DNA of 48,199 nt from CAYOKT01 sp964404605 (GCA_964404605.1 CAYOKT010000012.1:1-48199), one strand, 5' to 3'; counted from the first letter of the stretch, positions 10,475 through 19,016 are shown. Numbers and translations are program-made. The notes: generated by a model from the sequence alone, not told the origin.

Positions 10475-11530
10475 TTACCCGTGCCCGCCGACCCAGCGCA
10501 GGGTATCATCCAGGCGGCCGGATTCCATCAGTCCTGCGAGCTGCTTCAGGCGGACGGCCGGCGCGCCGGCGAACTCCTCCCGGGTCAGCCCTCTCGCCTG
10601 CAGGGTGCCGATCAGCTCGGCGACCCCCGCTTCCAGGGACCAGTGGATGATCGGCTCGGCCGTGAGGGCGCGCAGCTTCTTGAAGGAGACGTTATAATCG
10701 CGCGAGTCCGCCTCACCGGCGCCGGCATAGACGACCTCCGTCCCGGTGAGCAGCCGCTGGACCGCCGCCGCCATGTCGCGAACCTGGTAGTTGTTTTCGT
10801 CGCGCCCGATGTTGAACGCCTGGTTGTGGACTTTTTCACGGTCGATCTCGAGCAGCGTGATGAAGGCGTTCGAGATGTCGCGGATGTGCACCAGCGGCCG
10901 CCAAGGGCTGCCGTCGCTGAGAATCTTGATCTTTCCCTCGGTCCAGCCCCAGCCGGTGAGGTTGGAGACGACGAGGTCGAAACGCATCGAGGGCGAAACG
11001 CCGAACGCCGTGGCGTTCCGCAGGAACACGGGGGAGAAGGTGTCCGAGGCGAGGAGGCGCAGGTCGTGCTCCGTGTCCACCTTGCTGTGCGCATAGGCGG
11101 TCTGCGGGGCGAATTCGTCCTCCTCCGTGAGCGACAAGCTCGCTCCCGCCCCGTAGATGGAGCAGGAGGAGGAGAAGAGAAAGCGCGAGGCCCCTCGCTC
11201 CTTCACGATCTCCGCCAGCCGGACGGAGGCCCTGTGGTTGATTTCGTCGGTGAGGGCGGGGTCGAGCGCACCCATCGGGTCGTTGGACAGGGCGGCGAGG
11301 TGGATCACCGCCTCGACGGGAGGCAGGCTGTCCGGCTGCACATCCCGCACGTCGGCGATGAGTTGCCGGTCGGGGGAGACGTCCGCTTTGAAAAATCCGG
11401 TCGCCGGGAAGAAGCCGGTGTCCAGGCCGACCACCTCCCACCCCCTGTGCCGCAGCATGGGGACCAGCACCGTCCCGATGTACCCCAGGTTGCCGGTGAC
11501 AAGCACCCTGCCCTTACCGTCGGTCGTCAC
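10475..11530 (-). CDS. NAD-dependent epimerase/dehydratase (extended SDR) of a CDP-sugar branch
   Basis: An SDR of about 351 residues. It has the Rossmann motif VLVTGNLGYIGTVLVPML, the catalytic SSSCSIYG and YAHSK (Tyr/Lys) pair, then LRNATAFGVSPSMRFD, a substrate-loop HIRDISNAF and NIGRDENNYQVRDMA. The frame extends to ATG at 11599, but that adds a charged 23-residue leader with no clear ribosome site. GTG at 11530 has AAGGG seven bases upstream and puts the Rossmann motif at the N-terminus, so I prefer it. It lies between rfbF and the RmlC-like gene. It is not a CDP-glucose 4,6-dehydratase of the RfbG type by its N-terminal motif, so the reaction is left open: oxidation, reduction or epimerisation of a CDP-linked sugar. 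Confidence 0.8.
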   Translation of the reverse strand: MTTDGKGRVLVTGNLGYIGTVLVPMLRHRGWEVVGLDTGFFPATGFFKADVSPDRQLIADVRDVQPDSLPPVEAVIHLAALSNDPMGALDPALTDEINHRASVRLAEIVKERGASRFLFSSSCSIYGAGASLSLTEEDEFAPQTAYAHSKVDTEHDLRLLASDTFSPVFLRNATAFGVSPSMRFDLVVSNLTGWGWTEGKIKILSDGSPWRPLVHIRDISNAFITLLEIDREKVHNQAFNIGRDENNYQVRDMAAAVQRLLTGTEVVYAGAGEADSRDYNVSFKKLRALTAEPIIHWSLEAGVAELIGTLQARGLTREEFAGAPAVRLKQLAGLMESGRLDDTLRWVGGHG

Positions 11531-11611
11531 AATGGAACCCTTCAGTTTTTCATGGAAGTTGAACCGCCGCCGGCCGGAAGATGGACCCCTCTGCACCATG
11601 GTTCAATGTGT

Positions 11612-12379
11612 TTACCAGAGCTTCCAGGGTGCCTGCCCCTGCTCCCAGAGGTCGTTCAGTCCGCGCACGTCGCGCAAGGTGTCCATCGACTGCCAGAACC
11701 CTTCGTGGCGGTAGGCCATCAACTGGCCTTCGGCGGCGAGTTTTTCGAGCACGCCGGATTCCCACTCGGTCTCGTCATCGTCCACCCAGTCGATCACTTC
11801 CGGCTCGACGACGAAGAAGCCGCCGTTGACCCAGGCCTCGCCCGCCGGGTCTTTTTCGGAGAAGCGGGTAATCGTTCCGCCGTCGATTCGCAGGCTCCCG
11901 TACCGCGCCGGGGGGCGCACGGCGGTCAGGGTCGCGAGCTTGCCGTGCTCGCGGTGGAAGGCGAGCAACTCCCGGAGGTTGACCGTCGAGACCCCGTCGC
12001 CGTAGGTCATCATGAAGGTCTCGTCGCCGATCACCTCCTTCAACCGCTTGACCCGGCCGCCGGTATGGGTCTGCAACCCCGTGTCCCAGAGGTGCACGAT
12101 CCACTCCTCCGTTGCGCCGTTGTGCCGTGACGAGTTGCCGCGGGCAAGGTCGAGAGTCAGGTTGCTGTTCAGCGCGGTGTAATCGAGAAAGTAGCGCTTG
12201 ATGTATTCGCCCTTGTAGCCGAGTGCGAGCACGAACTCGCGGAAACCGTGGGACTCGTAAATTTTCATGATGTGCCACAGAATCGGTTTTCCACCGATCT
12301 CGACCATCGGCTTCGGTTTGATTACGGTCTCCTCGGACAACCGTGTGCCGAACCCTCCGGCGAGGATGACGGTTTTCAT
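11612..12379 (-). CDS. rfbF: Glucose-1-phosphate cytidylyltransferase
   Basis: A 255-residue enzyme making CDP-glucose from CTP and glucose-1-phosphate. It has the N-terminal AGGFGTRLSEETVIKPKPM with EIGGKPILWHIMKIY, then FMMTYGDGVSTVN, FVVEPEVIDW and the family-typical ending APWKLW. These are specific to RfbF rather than RmlA or GalU. The frame runs about 60 codons further upstream into low-complexity arginine-rich sequence, but ATG at 12379 directly precedes the motif and has GAGGGAG and AGGTG upstream. It is the first gene of the eleven-gene minus-strand operon. CDP-glucose would feed the following SDR, epimerase and aminotransferase. No RfbG (4,6-dehydratase) is recognised in the window. 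Confidence 0.93.
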   Translation of the reverse strand: MKTVILAGGFGTRLSEETVIKPKPMVEIGGKPILWHIMKIYESHGFREFVLALGYKGEYIKRYFLDYTALNSNLTLDLARGNSSRHNGATEEWIVHLWDTGLQTHTGGRVKRLKEVIGDETFMMTYGDGVSTVNLRELLAFHREHGKLATLTAVRPPARYGSLRIDGGTITRFSEKDPAGEAWVNGGFFVVEPEVIDWVDDDETEWESGVLEKLAAEGQLMAYRHEGFWQSMDTLRDVRGLNDLWEQGQAPWKLW

Positions 12380-12585
12380 TGCACCTGCTCCCTCTGGAAC
12401 CCCTTTTGACGGGCGCGCGAGGAGATGTTCAATCCGGAACGGGGAGAGCCTCTGCTCCACCGGCGGCACCCGTGCAGCGGAAACGGGAGGCAAACTACGA
12501 CGCTCTCGCCGACGGGTCAAGCGCGGCGGAATTCTTCGCTTGGGCGAGGCGGAGAGAACGATCACGAAAAACCTGAAATGACATC
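12380..12585. other. Divergent intergenic region, minus-strand side
   Basis: This stretch between rfbF (minus) and the sugar transferase promoter (plus) should hold the promoter of the eleven-gene sugar operon. I do not see a convincing -35/-10 pair on the minus strand. The open frames crossing it are arginine-rich and look non-coding. Confidence 0.5.
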
Positions 12586-12614
12586 TTGTGAGTCCCCCGC
12601 GAACTTGGTATGTT
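12586..12614 (+). promoter_or_regulatory. Candidate sigma-70-like promoter for the sugar transferase gene
   Basis: TTGTGA at 12586-12591 and TATGTT at 12609-12614 are spaced by 17 bases. The -10 is preceded by CTTGG, giving an extended form. A transcript from here would carry a leader of about 245 bases before the start codon at 12867, including the two inverted repeats listed separately. This is a match by eye only. Confidence 0.35.
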
Positions 12615-12679
12615 ATCCCGCACTAACTGCTCTCCCGCCAGTAAATTATGCCCGGCACGGTTTCCTTCGTGACGACGCG

Positions 12680-12709
12680 CGTAAATGTCGCTGGAAGGTG
12701 CGATTTACG
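12680..12709 (+). promoter_or_regulatory. Inverted repeat in the leader of the sugar transferase gene
   Basis: CGTAAAT at 12680-12686 is mirrored exactly by ATTTACG at 12703-12709, with 16 bases between. It is AT-rich in GC-rich surroundings and lies between the candidate promoter and the coding region. It could be a protein-binding operator or an RNA stem. Confidence 0.4.
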
Positions 12710-12717
12710 GAGTGATA

Positions 12718-12736
12718 CCCCCCTCGCAGAGGGGGT
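12718..12736 (+). promoter_or_regulatory. Strong GC hairpin in the leader of the sugar transferase gene
   Basis: CCCCCTC at 12719-12725 pairs perfectly with GAGGGGG at 12729-12735 around a three-base GCA loop. No T-tract follows, so it is not a simple terminator. It may be part of a leader RNA structure together with the inverted repeat 10 bases upstream. Confidence 0.45.
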
Positions 12737-12866
12737 GATGCCAGTCACAACGAATCGCGGGAATGGCGGTTAGACTCCCCTGTACATCCGGGAGCCCCGA
12801 CAGGGAGGAAAGGGCGCTGAGCCTGCAACGCCGATCGGGGGAAAGCTGAAACCAGGGAATCGCGAT

Positions 12867-14006
12867 ATGCCCGCCAAGGTGCACCGCGTAACGAAACGGG
12901 ACAAGAACGGGACGAACGGCAAGCGTGCCGCCGCGGCGGCGGGCTCCTCTGTCCTGGTTTCGGCTCCTTCCAAGGGAAACGGCCGCAACGGCGGCGGGAC
13001 AAGCGCGCCGGCGGTCGAAATCCCTCGCCTTGCCCTGGAAGTCCGGATTCCAAAGGATCTCGAAGGGCTCGTCGTGGCCTTTCCCTCCGTATCGGAGGAG
13101 GGATTCCAACGGGCGTTTCTAATCACCCGGCCCCTCACCCAGATCAATGATGCAGGCGCCCTTTTCCCGAGAATCAACGGGTTGATGAGTCCCGGCGATC
13201 GGCTGATCTACCGTTTCGAGGAGCTGCACCAGCGCAAGCGCCGCCTTCGAAAGGCCTACTCCCGGCTTCCCGGCCGGGTTGTCGATCTCGGTGATTTCCT
13301 TCTGCATCGTGTCTTGCCGAAGCTGAGCCTTACCAGGACCGTGCACAGGGTACTCTTCCCGAAGGTGGAAAACTCGCCGATGTCCCTGTGCGACGCCCTC
13401 GGTTGTGCGGCGTTCGCCGGGATGGAAGTCGAGTCCTACGAAGAGGGCGAGGAGTACTTCACCGTGCAGGTGCGGAAGAACGGTTCCGTGCCCGTGGAGC
13501 GCCCTCCCCGCGCCGGCCTGTTGTTCACCCAGCAACGGATGGGAAAAGGGGGCAGGAAAGTCCTGGTGTACAAGCTGCGGACCATGCATCAGTATGCCCA
13601 GTACCTGCAGAACTATATCATCGACAACCATGGCTTGAACGGTCACGGCAAGGTCGCGAGGGATTTCCGCATCGCGGATTGGGGACGCGTGCTGCGCCGG
13701 TACTGGCTGGACGAGATACCCCAACTGCTGAACGTAATCCGCGGAGAGCTGAAGCTGGTGGGCGTCCGGCCGCTGTCCGAGGATTTCTTCCAGCGGTATC
13801 CAAGGGATCTGCAGGAGAAACGTTCGCGGTGGAAGCCGGGGTGTATCCCTCCCTTCTATTACGATATGCCGAAGAGCTTCGAGGAGATCATCGAGTCGGA
13901 GAGGCGGTACCTCGAGAGTTACGAACGCCATCCGTTGCTCACCGACCTGCGGTATTTCCTGAAGTCGATGTACAACATCATCGTCAGGAAGGCCCGCAGC
14001 CGGTAG
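12867..14006 (+). CDS. Polyisoprenyl-phosphate sugar-1-phosphate transferase lacking membrane segments
   Basis: A 379-residue protein with the bacterial sugar transferase domain that starts polysaccharide repeat units by placing a sugar-phosphate on a lipid carrier. From residue 217 the catalytic domain shows GLLFTQQRMGKGGRKV, YKLRTMHQYAQYLQ, DFRIADWGRVLRRYWLDEIP (from 266) and ELKLVGVRPLSE, then GCIPPFYYDMPKSFEEI. The first 215 residues have no hydrophobic hairpin, where classic WcaJ/WbaP enzymes carry one or more membrane segments. As I recall, Bacteroidetes have sugar transferases of this form. The first 50 residues are Lys/Gly/Ala-rich and low complexity. It stands alone between a structured leader and a strong terminator, pointing away from the rfbF operon. 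Confidence 0.82.
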   Translation: MPAKVHRVTKRDKNGTNGKRAAAAAGSSVLVSAPSKGNGRNGGGTSAPAVEIPRLALEVRIPKDLEGLVVAFPSVSEEGFQRAFLITRPLTQINDAGALFPRINGLMSPGDRLIYRFEELHQRKRRLRKAYSRLPGRVVDLGDFLLHRVLPKLSLTRTVHRVLFPKVENSPMSLCDALGCAAFAGMEVESYEEGEEYFTVQVRKNGSVPVERPPRAGLLFTQQRMGKGGRKVLVYKLRTMHQYAQYLQNYIIDNHGLNGHGKVARDFRIADWGRVLRRYWLDEIPQLLNVIRGELKLVGVRPLSEDFFQRYPRDLQEKRSRWKPGCIPPFYYDMPKSFEEIIESERRYLESYERHPLLTDLRYFLKSMYNIIVRKARSR

Positions 14007-14031
14007 CCGCGCGAAGGGGAACATAATCCGG

Positions 14032-14066
14032 GCGTCCCTCCGGCATGTGCCGGGGGGACGCTTTTT
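14032..14066 (+). terminator. Rho-independent terminator after the sugar transferase gene
   Basis: GCGTCCCTCCGGC at 14032-14044 pairs with GCCGGGGGGACGC at 14049-14061, with one G-U wobble and an ATGT loop. TTTTT follows at 14062-14066. It lies 26 bases past the stop codon and points in the gene's direction. The rest of the 14067-14222 gap shows no gene. Confidence 0.9.
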
Positions 14067-14222
14067 GGTTACGGCGGTGGCAGGCAGGGTCACGTTGCAA
14101 CCGGGCAAGCGCGGCGGAACGCACCCTTCGGGTGTTCGGATCACCGGTGGACCGGTGGGATCCCCTGCTTCCGGGTTGCCGGCGACCGGAGCGTTAAGGA
14201 AGGGGCGTCTTTTCTCGCGGGG

Positions 14223-15128
14223 TCAGATCCTCTGGAGGATCACAAAGAGGGAAACGATCGAGGTGATCGACTGCACCCACGGCCAGACCTCGCGGCCGCG
14301 CGACCACCAGGGGCGCTCCTCGATGAAGATCATGTCCCCGGGACCGACCAGGGGGATATCTCTGTGGACGGTGGCGGAGACCAGTTTTTTCAGGTTGAGC
14401 TGGTTGATTGTATAGCTGCCGTCGGGAGTGCGGTGAATGAAACGCACCCGCTTCAGGTCTGCCTCTTTCGAGGCGCCGCCGGCCATCATGATCATGTCGA
14501 TCACGTCCATTCCGTGCGTGCTCAGGTAGTTTCCGGGTGCGCGGACGGCACCCATCACCCGCACGTAGGACTGGCTGTTTACGGCGGTGACGACGATCAG
14601 GTCGTTCCGCTCGATCATCGGCACGTTCATGCTGTCGAGGGCGGCGAAGAGGTTTACCTCGATGCTCTTGGTGTTCGTCTTGTTCCCACGGAGGATGACC
14701 ACGTGGCGCAGGTCCGCCAGCTCAGTCGGTCCGCCCGCCATGGTCAGCGCCGCCTGCAGGTCGATCGGCCCCTGGGAGAGATAGGACCCGGCCCTGCGCA
14801 CCTGCCCCTGCACGCGGAAAGGGACGGGGATGATGTCGGACACGGTGACGAACACCCGGGGACGGTCGACAAAACGGGAGAGGATGGGCAGCAGGAGATC
14901 ACGCACCTCGGTGGCCGTCATTCCGTCCAGCGGTACGCCGGCCAGCAGGGGATATTCCGTCGTGCCGTCTTCCTTGACCAGTACTGTCTGCGAAAGCTCC
15001 GGGCTGCCAAGCACCGTGATGCTGATCGTCTGGCCGGGCACGATGCGGTTTTCCGCCCCCAGAGACGCCGTGATCCCGAGGAGAACGAGCAGGGGAACAG
15101 CCCACCAGCCCCGAAGTCTCTTTCGCAT
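14223..15128 (-). CDS. wza: Polysaccharide export protein (Wza-like, SLBB domains)
   Basis: A 301-residue exported protein of the outer-membrane polysaccharide export family. A signal peptide (LLVLLGITASLG then AEN) is followed by the Poly_export motif RIVPGQTISITVLGSPELSQTV near residue 28. Two SLBB-like segments follow (FRVQGQVRRAGSYLSQGPID and VRVMGAVRAPGNYLSTHG). The protein ends in a hydrophobic stretch (VQSITSIVSLFVILQRI) that could be the membrane-spanning helix of the export pore. No lipobox cysteine is seen, unlike E. coli Wza. The start at 15128 has AGGAGAG at good spacing. It follows the Wzc gene by 120 bases on the same strand, the usual partnership for an export complex spanning the envelope. 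Confidence 0.88.
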   Translation of the reverse strand: MRKRLRGWWAVPLLVLLGITASLGAENRIVPGQTISITVLGSPELSQTVLVKEDGTTEYPLLAGVPLDGMTATEVRDLLLPILSRFVDRPRVFVTVSDIIPVPFRVQGQVRRAGSYLSQGPIDLQAALTMAGGPTELADLRHVVILRGNKTNTKSIEVNLFAALDSMNVPMIERNDLIVVTAVNSQSYVRVMGAVRAPGNYLSTHGMDVIDMIMMAGGASKEADLKRVRFIHRTPDGSYTINQLNLKKLVSATVHRDIPLVGPGDMIFIEERPWWSRGREVWPWVQSITSIVSLFVILQRI

Positions 15129-15248
15129 ACGAACTCTCCTGCCCTTCAGTTCGGCGGAAGCGCGGGCGGTGCTTCACGCCGGGGTGCGGGCCGGTTCACC
15201 GAGCCCGAAGTGTAGTCCAACGGTCGCCCCCCCCGATGACGGGGAGTG

Positions 15249-17561
15249 CTACGACGTTTCACTTGTCTGCTTGGTATCCTCTTCCTTTTCCATCTTCTCA
15301 TAATACGAGGTGTAGTAATTGTAGTATCCATAGCCGGAGTAGTAGCTGTAAGGTTTGTAATGCCGGTAGAGGTAATAGTAGGGCGCGCCGAACCGTCGGT
15401 TCGTATGGTTGAAGACGACCCCGAGGATGTCAGCGTTGACCCGGTGCAGCGCTTCGGTGGCGAGCTCCAGGCTGCGGAAGTTGGTTCGCTCCATGCGGAC
15501 GACGAGGATGATTCCATCAGCCGTGTCAAGGGCGGAAACCGGGTCGGTGCAGACGAGGATGGGCGGGGTGTCCAGGAGAATGATGTCGTATTTCTCCCGC
15601 ATGGAACGCACCAGGTTTTTCAGGCTGTTCGAGGCTGCCAGTTCAGCCGGGTTGGGCGGGGGGCTGCCGCCGGTAATCAGGTCGAGGTTCTCAACAGCCG
15701 TTTTCTGAATCACCCTCTCGAGGGGAACCTGCTCCAACAGGTGTTCTGAAAGGCCCGGCTTGCGGTGAACCTCGAAATACTTGTAGAGGGTCGAGCGCCG
15801 TTGGTCCACGTCGATCAGCAGCGTCCGTTTTCCCCCCATGGCAAACACAATTCCCAGGTTCGAGGTGATGAAAGACTTGCCCTCCGAGGCGTAGGGGCTG
15901 GAGACGACGAAGACTTTCTTCCTCTGATCGGCGGCGATGAACTGGAGCGCGATTTTAATCGAGCGGAACGCCTCCGCCTGGATGGATCGTTGCTTGCCGT
16001 GGATCAACATCCCCTGGTGGCGGATATTCTTGGAACGGGAAGGGAGGTTCAACCTCGCGCCGTTCGACTCCTCGGGGCGGATGATGGGAACGGTTCCGAG
16101 GCTGGAGAGCCCCAGGCGGGAAACCTCGCGCTCGTCCTTGATGCTGAAGTCGAAATAGTCCACGAGGAAGCTCACGCCGATGCCGGCCACGAGGGCGAAA
16201 AAGAAACCCAGCACGAGCTTCAAGGGACGCTTGCGAGCCATGTGAGTTGCGGGTGAGGGTTCGTCGATGACCTTTACTCCGCCCTGCTCGGAGGCCAGCT
16301 TGATCCGTGTCTCCTCGCGCTTCTGCAACAGGATGTTCAGCGTGTTGATCAGCACATCCTTCCCGCGAACCAGCTTGGCGAATTCGAGGATGTCCTGCGG
16401 CAGATCCGGGTGCTCTTCGCGGAACCTCCGGATTTGTATCTCGTAGTAGTTGACCTGGTTCTGGTAGTTGAACTGCTCCAGGAGGGCGGCGTCGAGCTGC
16501 TCTTCGATCCGCTGAAGGGAGAGAACCGGTTCTGAGGCGGCGTTTCTTCCCTGGGCGGCCCCCACCTGGGCGTCCAGGGAGACCAGCTCGCTGAGCAACT
16601 GCGACCGTCTGTCACGCAGCTCGGCGATGCGCTGTTCGTTCCCCCTGCTCGACTCCAGGGCGTTCAACTCATCGCGGATGCCCTGCAACTCGTTACGAAT
16701 CTGGTCAAACCGCTGCGAACTTGCATAACCCTTGCTGGAGATGCCGTCCAGCAGAGAGTTGATCTTGTCGTTGTAGGAGCTGATGTTGATCTTGACCAAC
16801 TCGAGTTTCGCCTTCGCCTGGGACAATTCACGTTCCAGGTCCAGCAGCTCTTTGCCGATCCCGCTCTCCATGTCCTCGACGAGCAGGTGCTTGCTCTCGA
16901 GAAAGTGCTGGAGCTGGCGCTCTGTGGTTTCGATCTTGGCGCTGGTCGCATCGATCTGTGAGTTGATGAACCGGTAAACCTGTTCGGATTCAGTACGCTC
17001 GAGGCCGGCGCAGATGTCCTGGAAGGCATCGGTGCCCGCCTTCGTCACGCGGTAGGTCCACTGCTCGGAAGGCGTCACAGCGTAAATCGTGATGAACCCC
17101 TCCTCCTGCACGTCGCTCCGGTAAGCGAGGGCACCAAGGGCCATTTCCAACGTGTCCGCCGGCGCGTCCGGGTATTCCGAAATGAGACGGTTGCGGACGG
17201 CCTGGCGGAATTGACGGCTCTCGAGGATGGAGCGATAATAGCTGAAGGAGTTGGTGTTCAGGTACATCCCCCCAGGGGAGAGCGGGGAAACGGAGCCGAA
17301 AGCGCCGTACGTGGAGAGCGTGGAAACCATCAGTTGGCTTTGCGAAACATAACGCACCGGCTGGTGCGAGAGGTAGATGAACAACGGGACCATGATCGCG
17401 AAGATCACGACCACCGGGATCCAGGGTCGGCGGAGAACGGCTAGGATGATGTTTACAGGGGCGGAGGGACTCTGCCCGAAACCGTTCGCCGAAGGCTCGA
17501 AATCCGGATCGACCGGCTGCTGGCCCGACATCGGAAGATTCATATTCGCTTTATTTCCCAC
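15249..17561 (-). CDS. wzc: Wzc-type polysaccharide co-polymerase with BY-kinase domain
   Basis: A 770-residue inner-membrane protein joining a Wzz-like chain-length domain to a bacterial tyrosine kinase. A first membrane segment lies near residue 35 (IPVVVIFAIMVPLFIYLS). Long coiled-coil periplasmic helices follow, then a second membrane segment near residue 440 (LVLGFFFALVAGIGVSFL). The cytoplasmic ATPase has Walker A YASEGKS (Lys562), Walker A' LLIDVDQRRS and Walker B IILLDTPPIL. The C-terminal tail holds about 15 tyrosines in 35 residues, the autophosphorylation cluster. The start is a GTG at 17561 with GAGGAAAG upstream; ATG at 17543 is an alternative with weaker spacing. It should control polymer length and export with the adjacent Wza. 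Confidence 0.94.
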   Translation of the reverse strand: MGNKANMNLPMSGQQPVDPDFEPSANGFGQSPSAPVNIILAVLRRPWIPVVVIFAIMVPLFIYLSHQPVRYVSQSQLMVSTLSTYGAFGSVSPLSPGGMYLNTNSFSYYRSILESRQFRQAVRNRLISEYPDAPADTLEMALGALAYRSDVQEEGFITIYAVTPSEQWTYRVTKAGTDAFQDICAGLERTESEQVYRFINSQIDATSAKIETTERQLQHFLESKHLLVEDMESGIGKELLDLERELSQAKAKLELVKINISSYNDKINSLLDGISSKGYASSQRFDQIRNELQGIRDELNALESSRGNEQRIAELRDRRSQLLSELVSLDAQVGAAQGRNAASEPVLSLQRIEEQLDAALLEQFNYQNQVNYYEIQIRRFREEHPDLPQDILEFAKLVRGKDVLINTLNILLQKREETRIKLASEQGGVKVIDEPSPATHMARKRPLKLVLGFFFALVAGIGVSFLVDYFDFSIKDEREVSRLGLSSLGTVPIIRPEESNGARLNLPSRSKNIRHQGMLIHGKQRSIQAEAFRSIKIALQFIAADQRKKVFVVSSPYASEGKSFITSNLGIVFAMGGKRTLLIDVDQRRSTLYKYFEVHRKPGLSEHLLEQVPLERVIQKTAVENLDLITGGSPPPNPAELAASNSLKNLVRSMREKYDIILLDTPPILVCTDPVSALDTADGIILVVRMERTNFRSLELATEALHRVNADILGVVFNHTNRRFGAPYYYLYRHYKPYSYYSGYGYYNYYTSYYEKMEKEEDTKQTSETS

Positions 17562-18068
17562 CTACTTTCCTCTTCTCAGAACGGATGAAGCGCGAAGGAG
17601 CTTTTCACTGGAAACCGGTTCGGGTAATTGAATTTCCCCAGGAAGTCGAAACACTTACCGCAAATGAGCCGGAAACTATAGCGAGGGTTACTCCCACGCA
17701 AGACCGAGACTGGACGAAGTTGCCGCGACGCTCGAATGAAACGGCTGCAAACGCTGTGGCATGCACGCGACACTGGAAATACCGGCAAACATGAAATATA
17801 GGAAATGGACCGGCGAAAAAAATGCTCAAGATCACAAACCCGTCTCCCGGGAGATCCAGGCCGACGCGGCCCCTTCCACCCCTCAGCTCGTCGACGGCAG
17901 GCCCCCGGAGCCCACGGCGCGGGCGACACGTGGCGGCCCGTATGCCGTATTTCCGAAGGGTCGCCGTCTCCCGCCGCGGCTCCGTTCTCTTGTCCGTGGA
18001 GAAGAGCAGTTGCTACGTTGCGGAGAGGCGAAAGAGAACGAACACCCGGGAACGATGATGGAGGGTCA
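17562..18068. other. Intergenic region between wzc and the HprK-like gene
   Basis: This region of about 500 bases separates divergent genes. On the minus strand a TATAGT at 17675-17680 could be a -10 for wzc, with an imperfect TTGCGT upstream at 15-base spacing, so the promoter is weakly supported. Frames across 17805-18068 are arginine-rich and lack any recognisable domain, so I treat them as non-coding upstream sequence. Confidence 0.5.
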
Positions 18069-18953
18069 TTGAGCAAACGACGCTGGTACCAGATCGCAGG
18101 GATCACCATCCAGGTGGAGGCGGACGTACCGATCACGGAGACGACATTTCACCACAAGTTCGACCTGTTCCGCGTAGAAGGCCCCGGGGACGACACCTTT
18201 ATTCTTCACCACCATTTCACCCCGCCGGAGATCGATTTTTCGTCCCTCCCGGAGGCGGTATACGAGGAGCCGCCCTGGATCATCTACCGGGACGGGCCGA
18301 AAAGCATCTATGTGAACCTGCGTCCGGATGGCAGGCCGGCACCGGAAAAACAGGTGGTGGTGCACTCTGCGAACGAGAACCGGGCCGACATCTACAGCGG
18401 TTCCGGGCAGGAAAAAGCCTTTCGCCGGGGCGGGATGGAGTCCCTCAGCCTCCTGCCGACGGACCAGGTGCTGATCGCCAGTCTGCTTCCCTCTCGGCAG
18501 GCCTGTTACCTCCACTCCTCCGCCATGATACTCGACGAGTCGGGGCTGCTTTTCGTCGGGCACTCGGGAGCGGGAAAATCGACCATCGCCAAACTGTTGC
18601 GGGGGCGGGCCAGGCTCCTTTGCGACGACCGGAACATTGTCCGCTTCTGGCCCGATGGGGTCAAGGTTCACGGGACATGGCACCACGGGGAGCTGCCGGA
18701 GGTCTCTTCCGCCACGGCGCCCCTGAAGGCGATCCTCTTCCTGGAGCAGGACGAGCGCCACGCGCTGGTCCCGGTGTGCGAACCGAACGAAGCATTCAGG
18801 CGCCTTCTCCCCCGCCTGATCCGGCCCTACGCTTCGCGGGAGTGGTGGGAGAAGTCCCTGGACATCCTTGCCCGTATCGCCCGGGAGGTTCCCTGCCACG
18901 AGCTCCGTTTCGCACATGACACCGGCGTGGTCGATCTCCTCGAAAAACTCTGA
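18069..18953 (+). CDS. HprK-like serine kinase domain protein
   Basis: A 294-residue protein related to the C-terminal P-loop domain of HPr kinase/phosphorylase (PEPCK-like fold). It has a Walker A at residues 164-172 (GHSGAGKST, Lys170) and an acidic pair Asp186-Asp187 in LLCDDRN. The HPr-binding K3M loop of true HprK is not seen. The N-terminal part (YQIAGITIQVEAD, then FDLFRVEGPGDDTFILHH) is as I recall from HprK-related proteins linked to PqqD and peptide-modification loci. The frame extends to 17805 but that part looks non-coding. I chose TTG at 18069, with GGAGGG just upstream at short spacing, so the start is uncertain. The gene converges on the nucleotidyltransferase at 19017-20234. 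A kinase role on a peptide or metabolite is inferred. Confidence 0.78.
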   Translation: MSKRRWYQIAGITIQVEADVPITETTFHHKFDLFRVEGPGDDTFILHHHFTPPEIDFSSLPEAVYEEPPWIIYRDGPKSIYVNLRPDGRPAPEKQVVVHSANENRADIYSGSGQEKAFRRGGMESLSLLPTDQVLIASLLPSRQACYLHSSAMILDESGLLFVGHSGAGKSTIAKLLRGRARLLCDDRNIVRFWPDGVKVHGTWHHGELPEVSSATAPLKAILFLEQDERHALVPVCEPNEAFRRLLPRLIRPYASREWWEKSLDILARIAREVPCHELRFAHDTGVVDLLEKL

Positions 18954-19016
18954 GTCGGAGAGGTTTGCTAACAGTCTTGTCCACGGCGGGATCCACGAAA
19001 CGGGCTGACGGGGCTC

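Noticed and set aside
17805..18068. N-terminal extension of the HprK-like protein to ATG at 17805
   Set aside because: The added 88 residues are Arg/Pro/Gly-rich with no family match, and the known N-terminal pattern begins right after the TTG at 18069.
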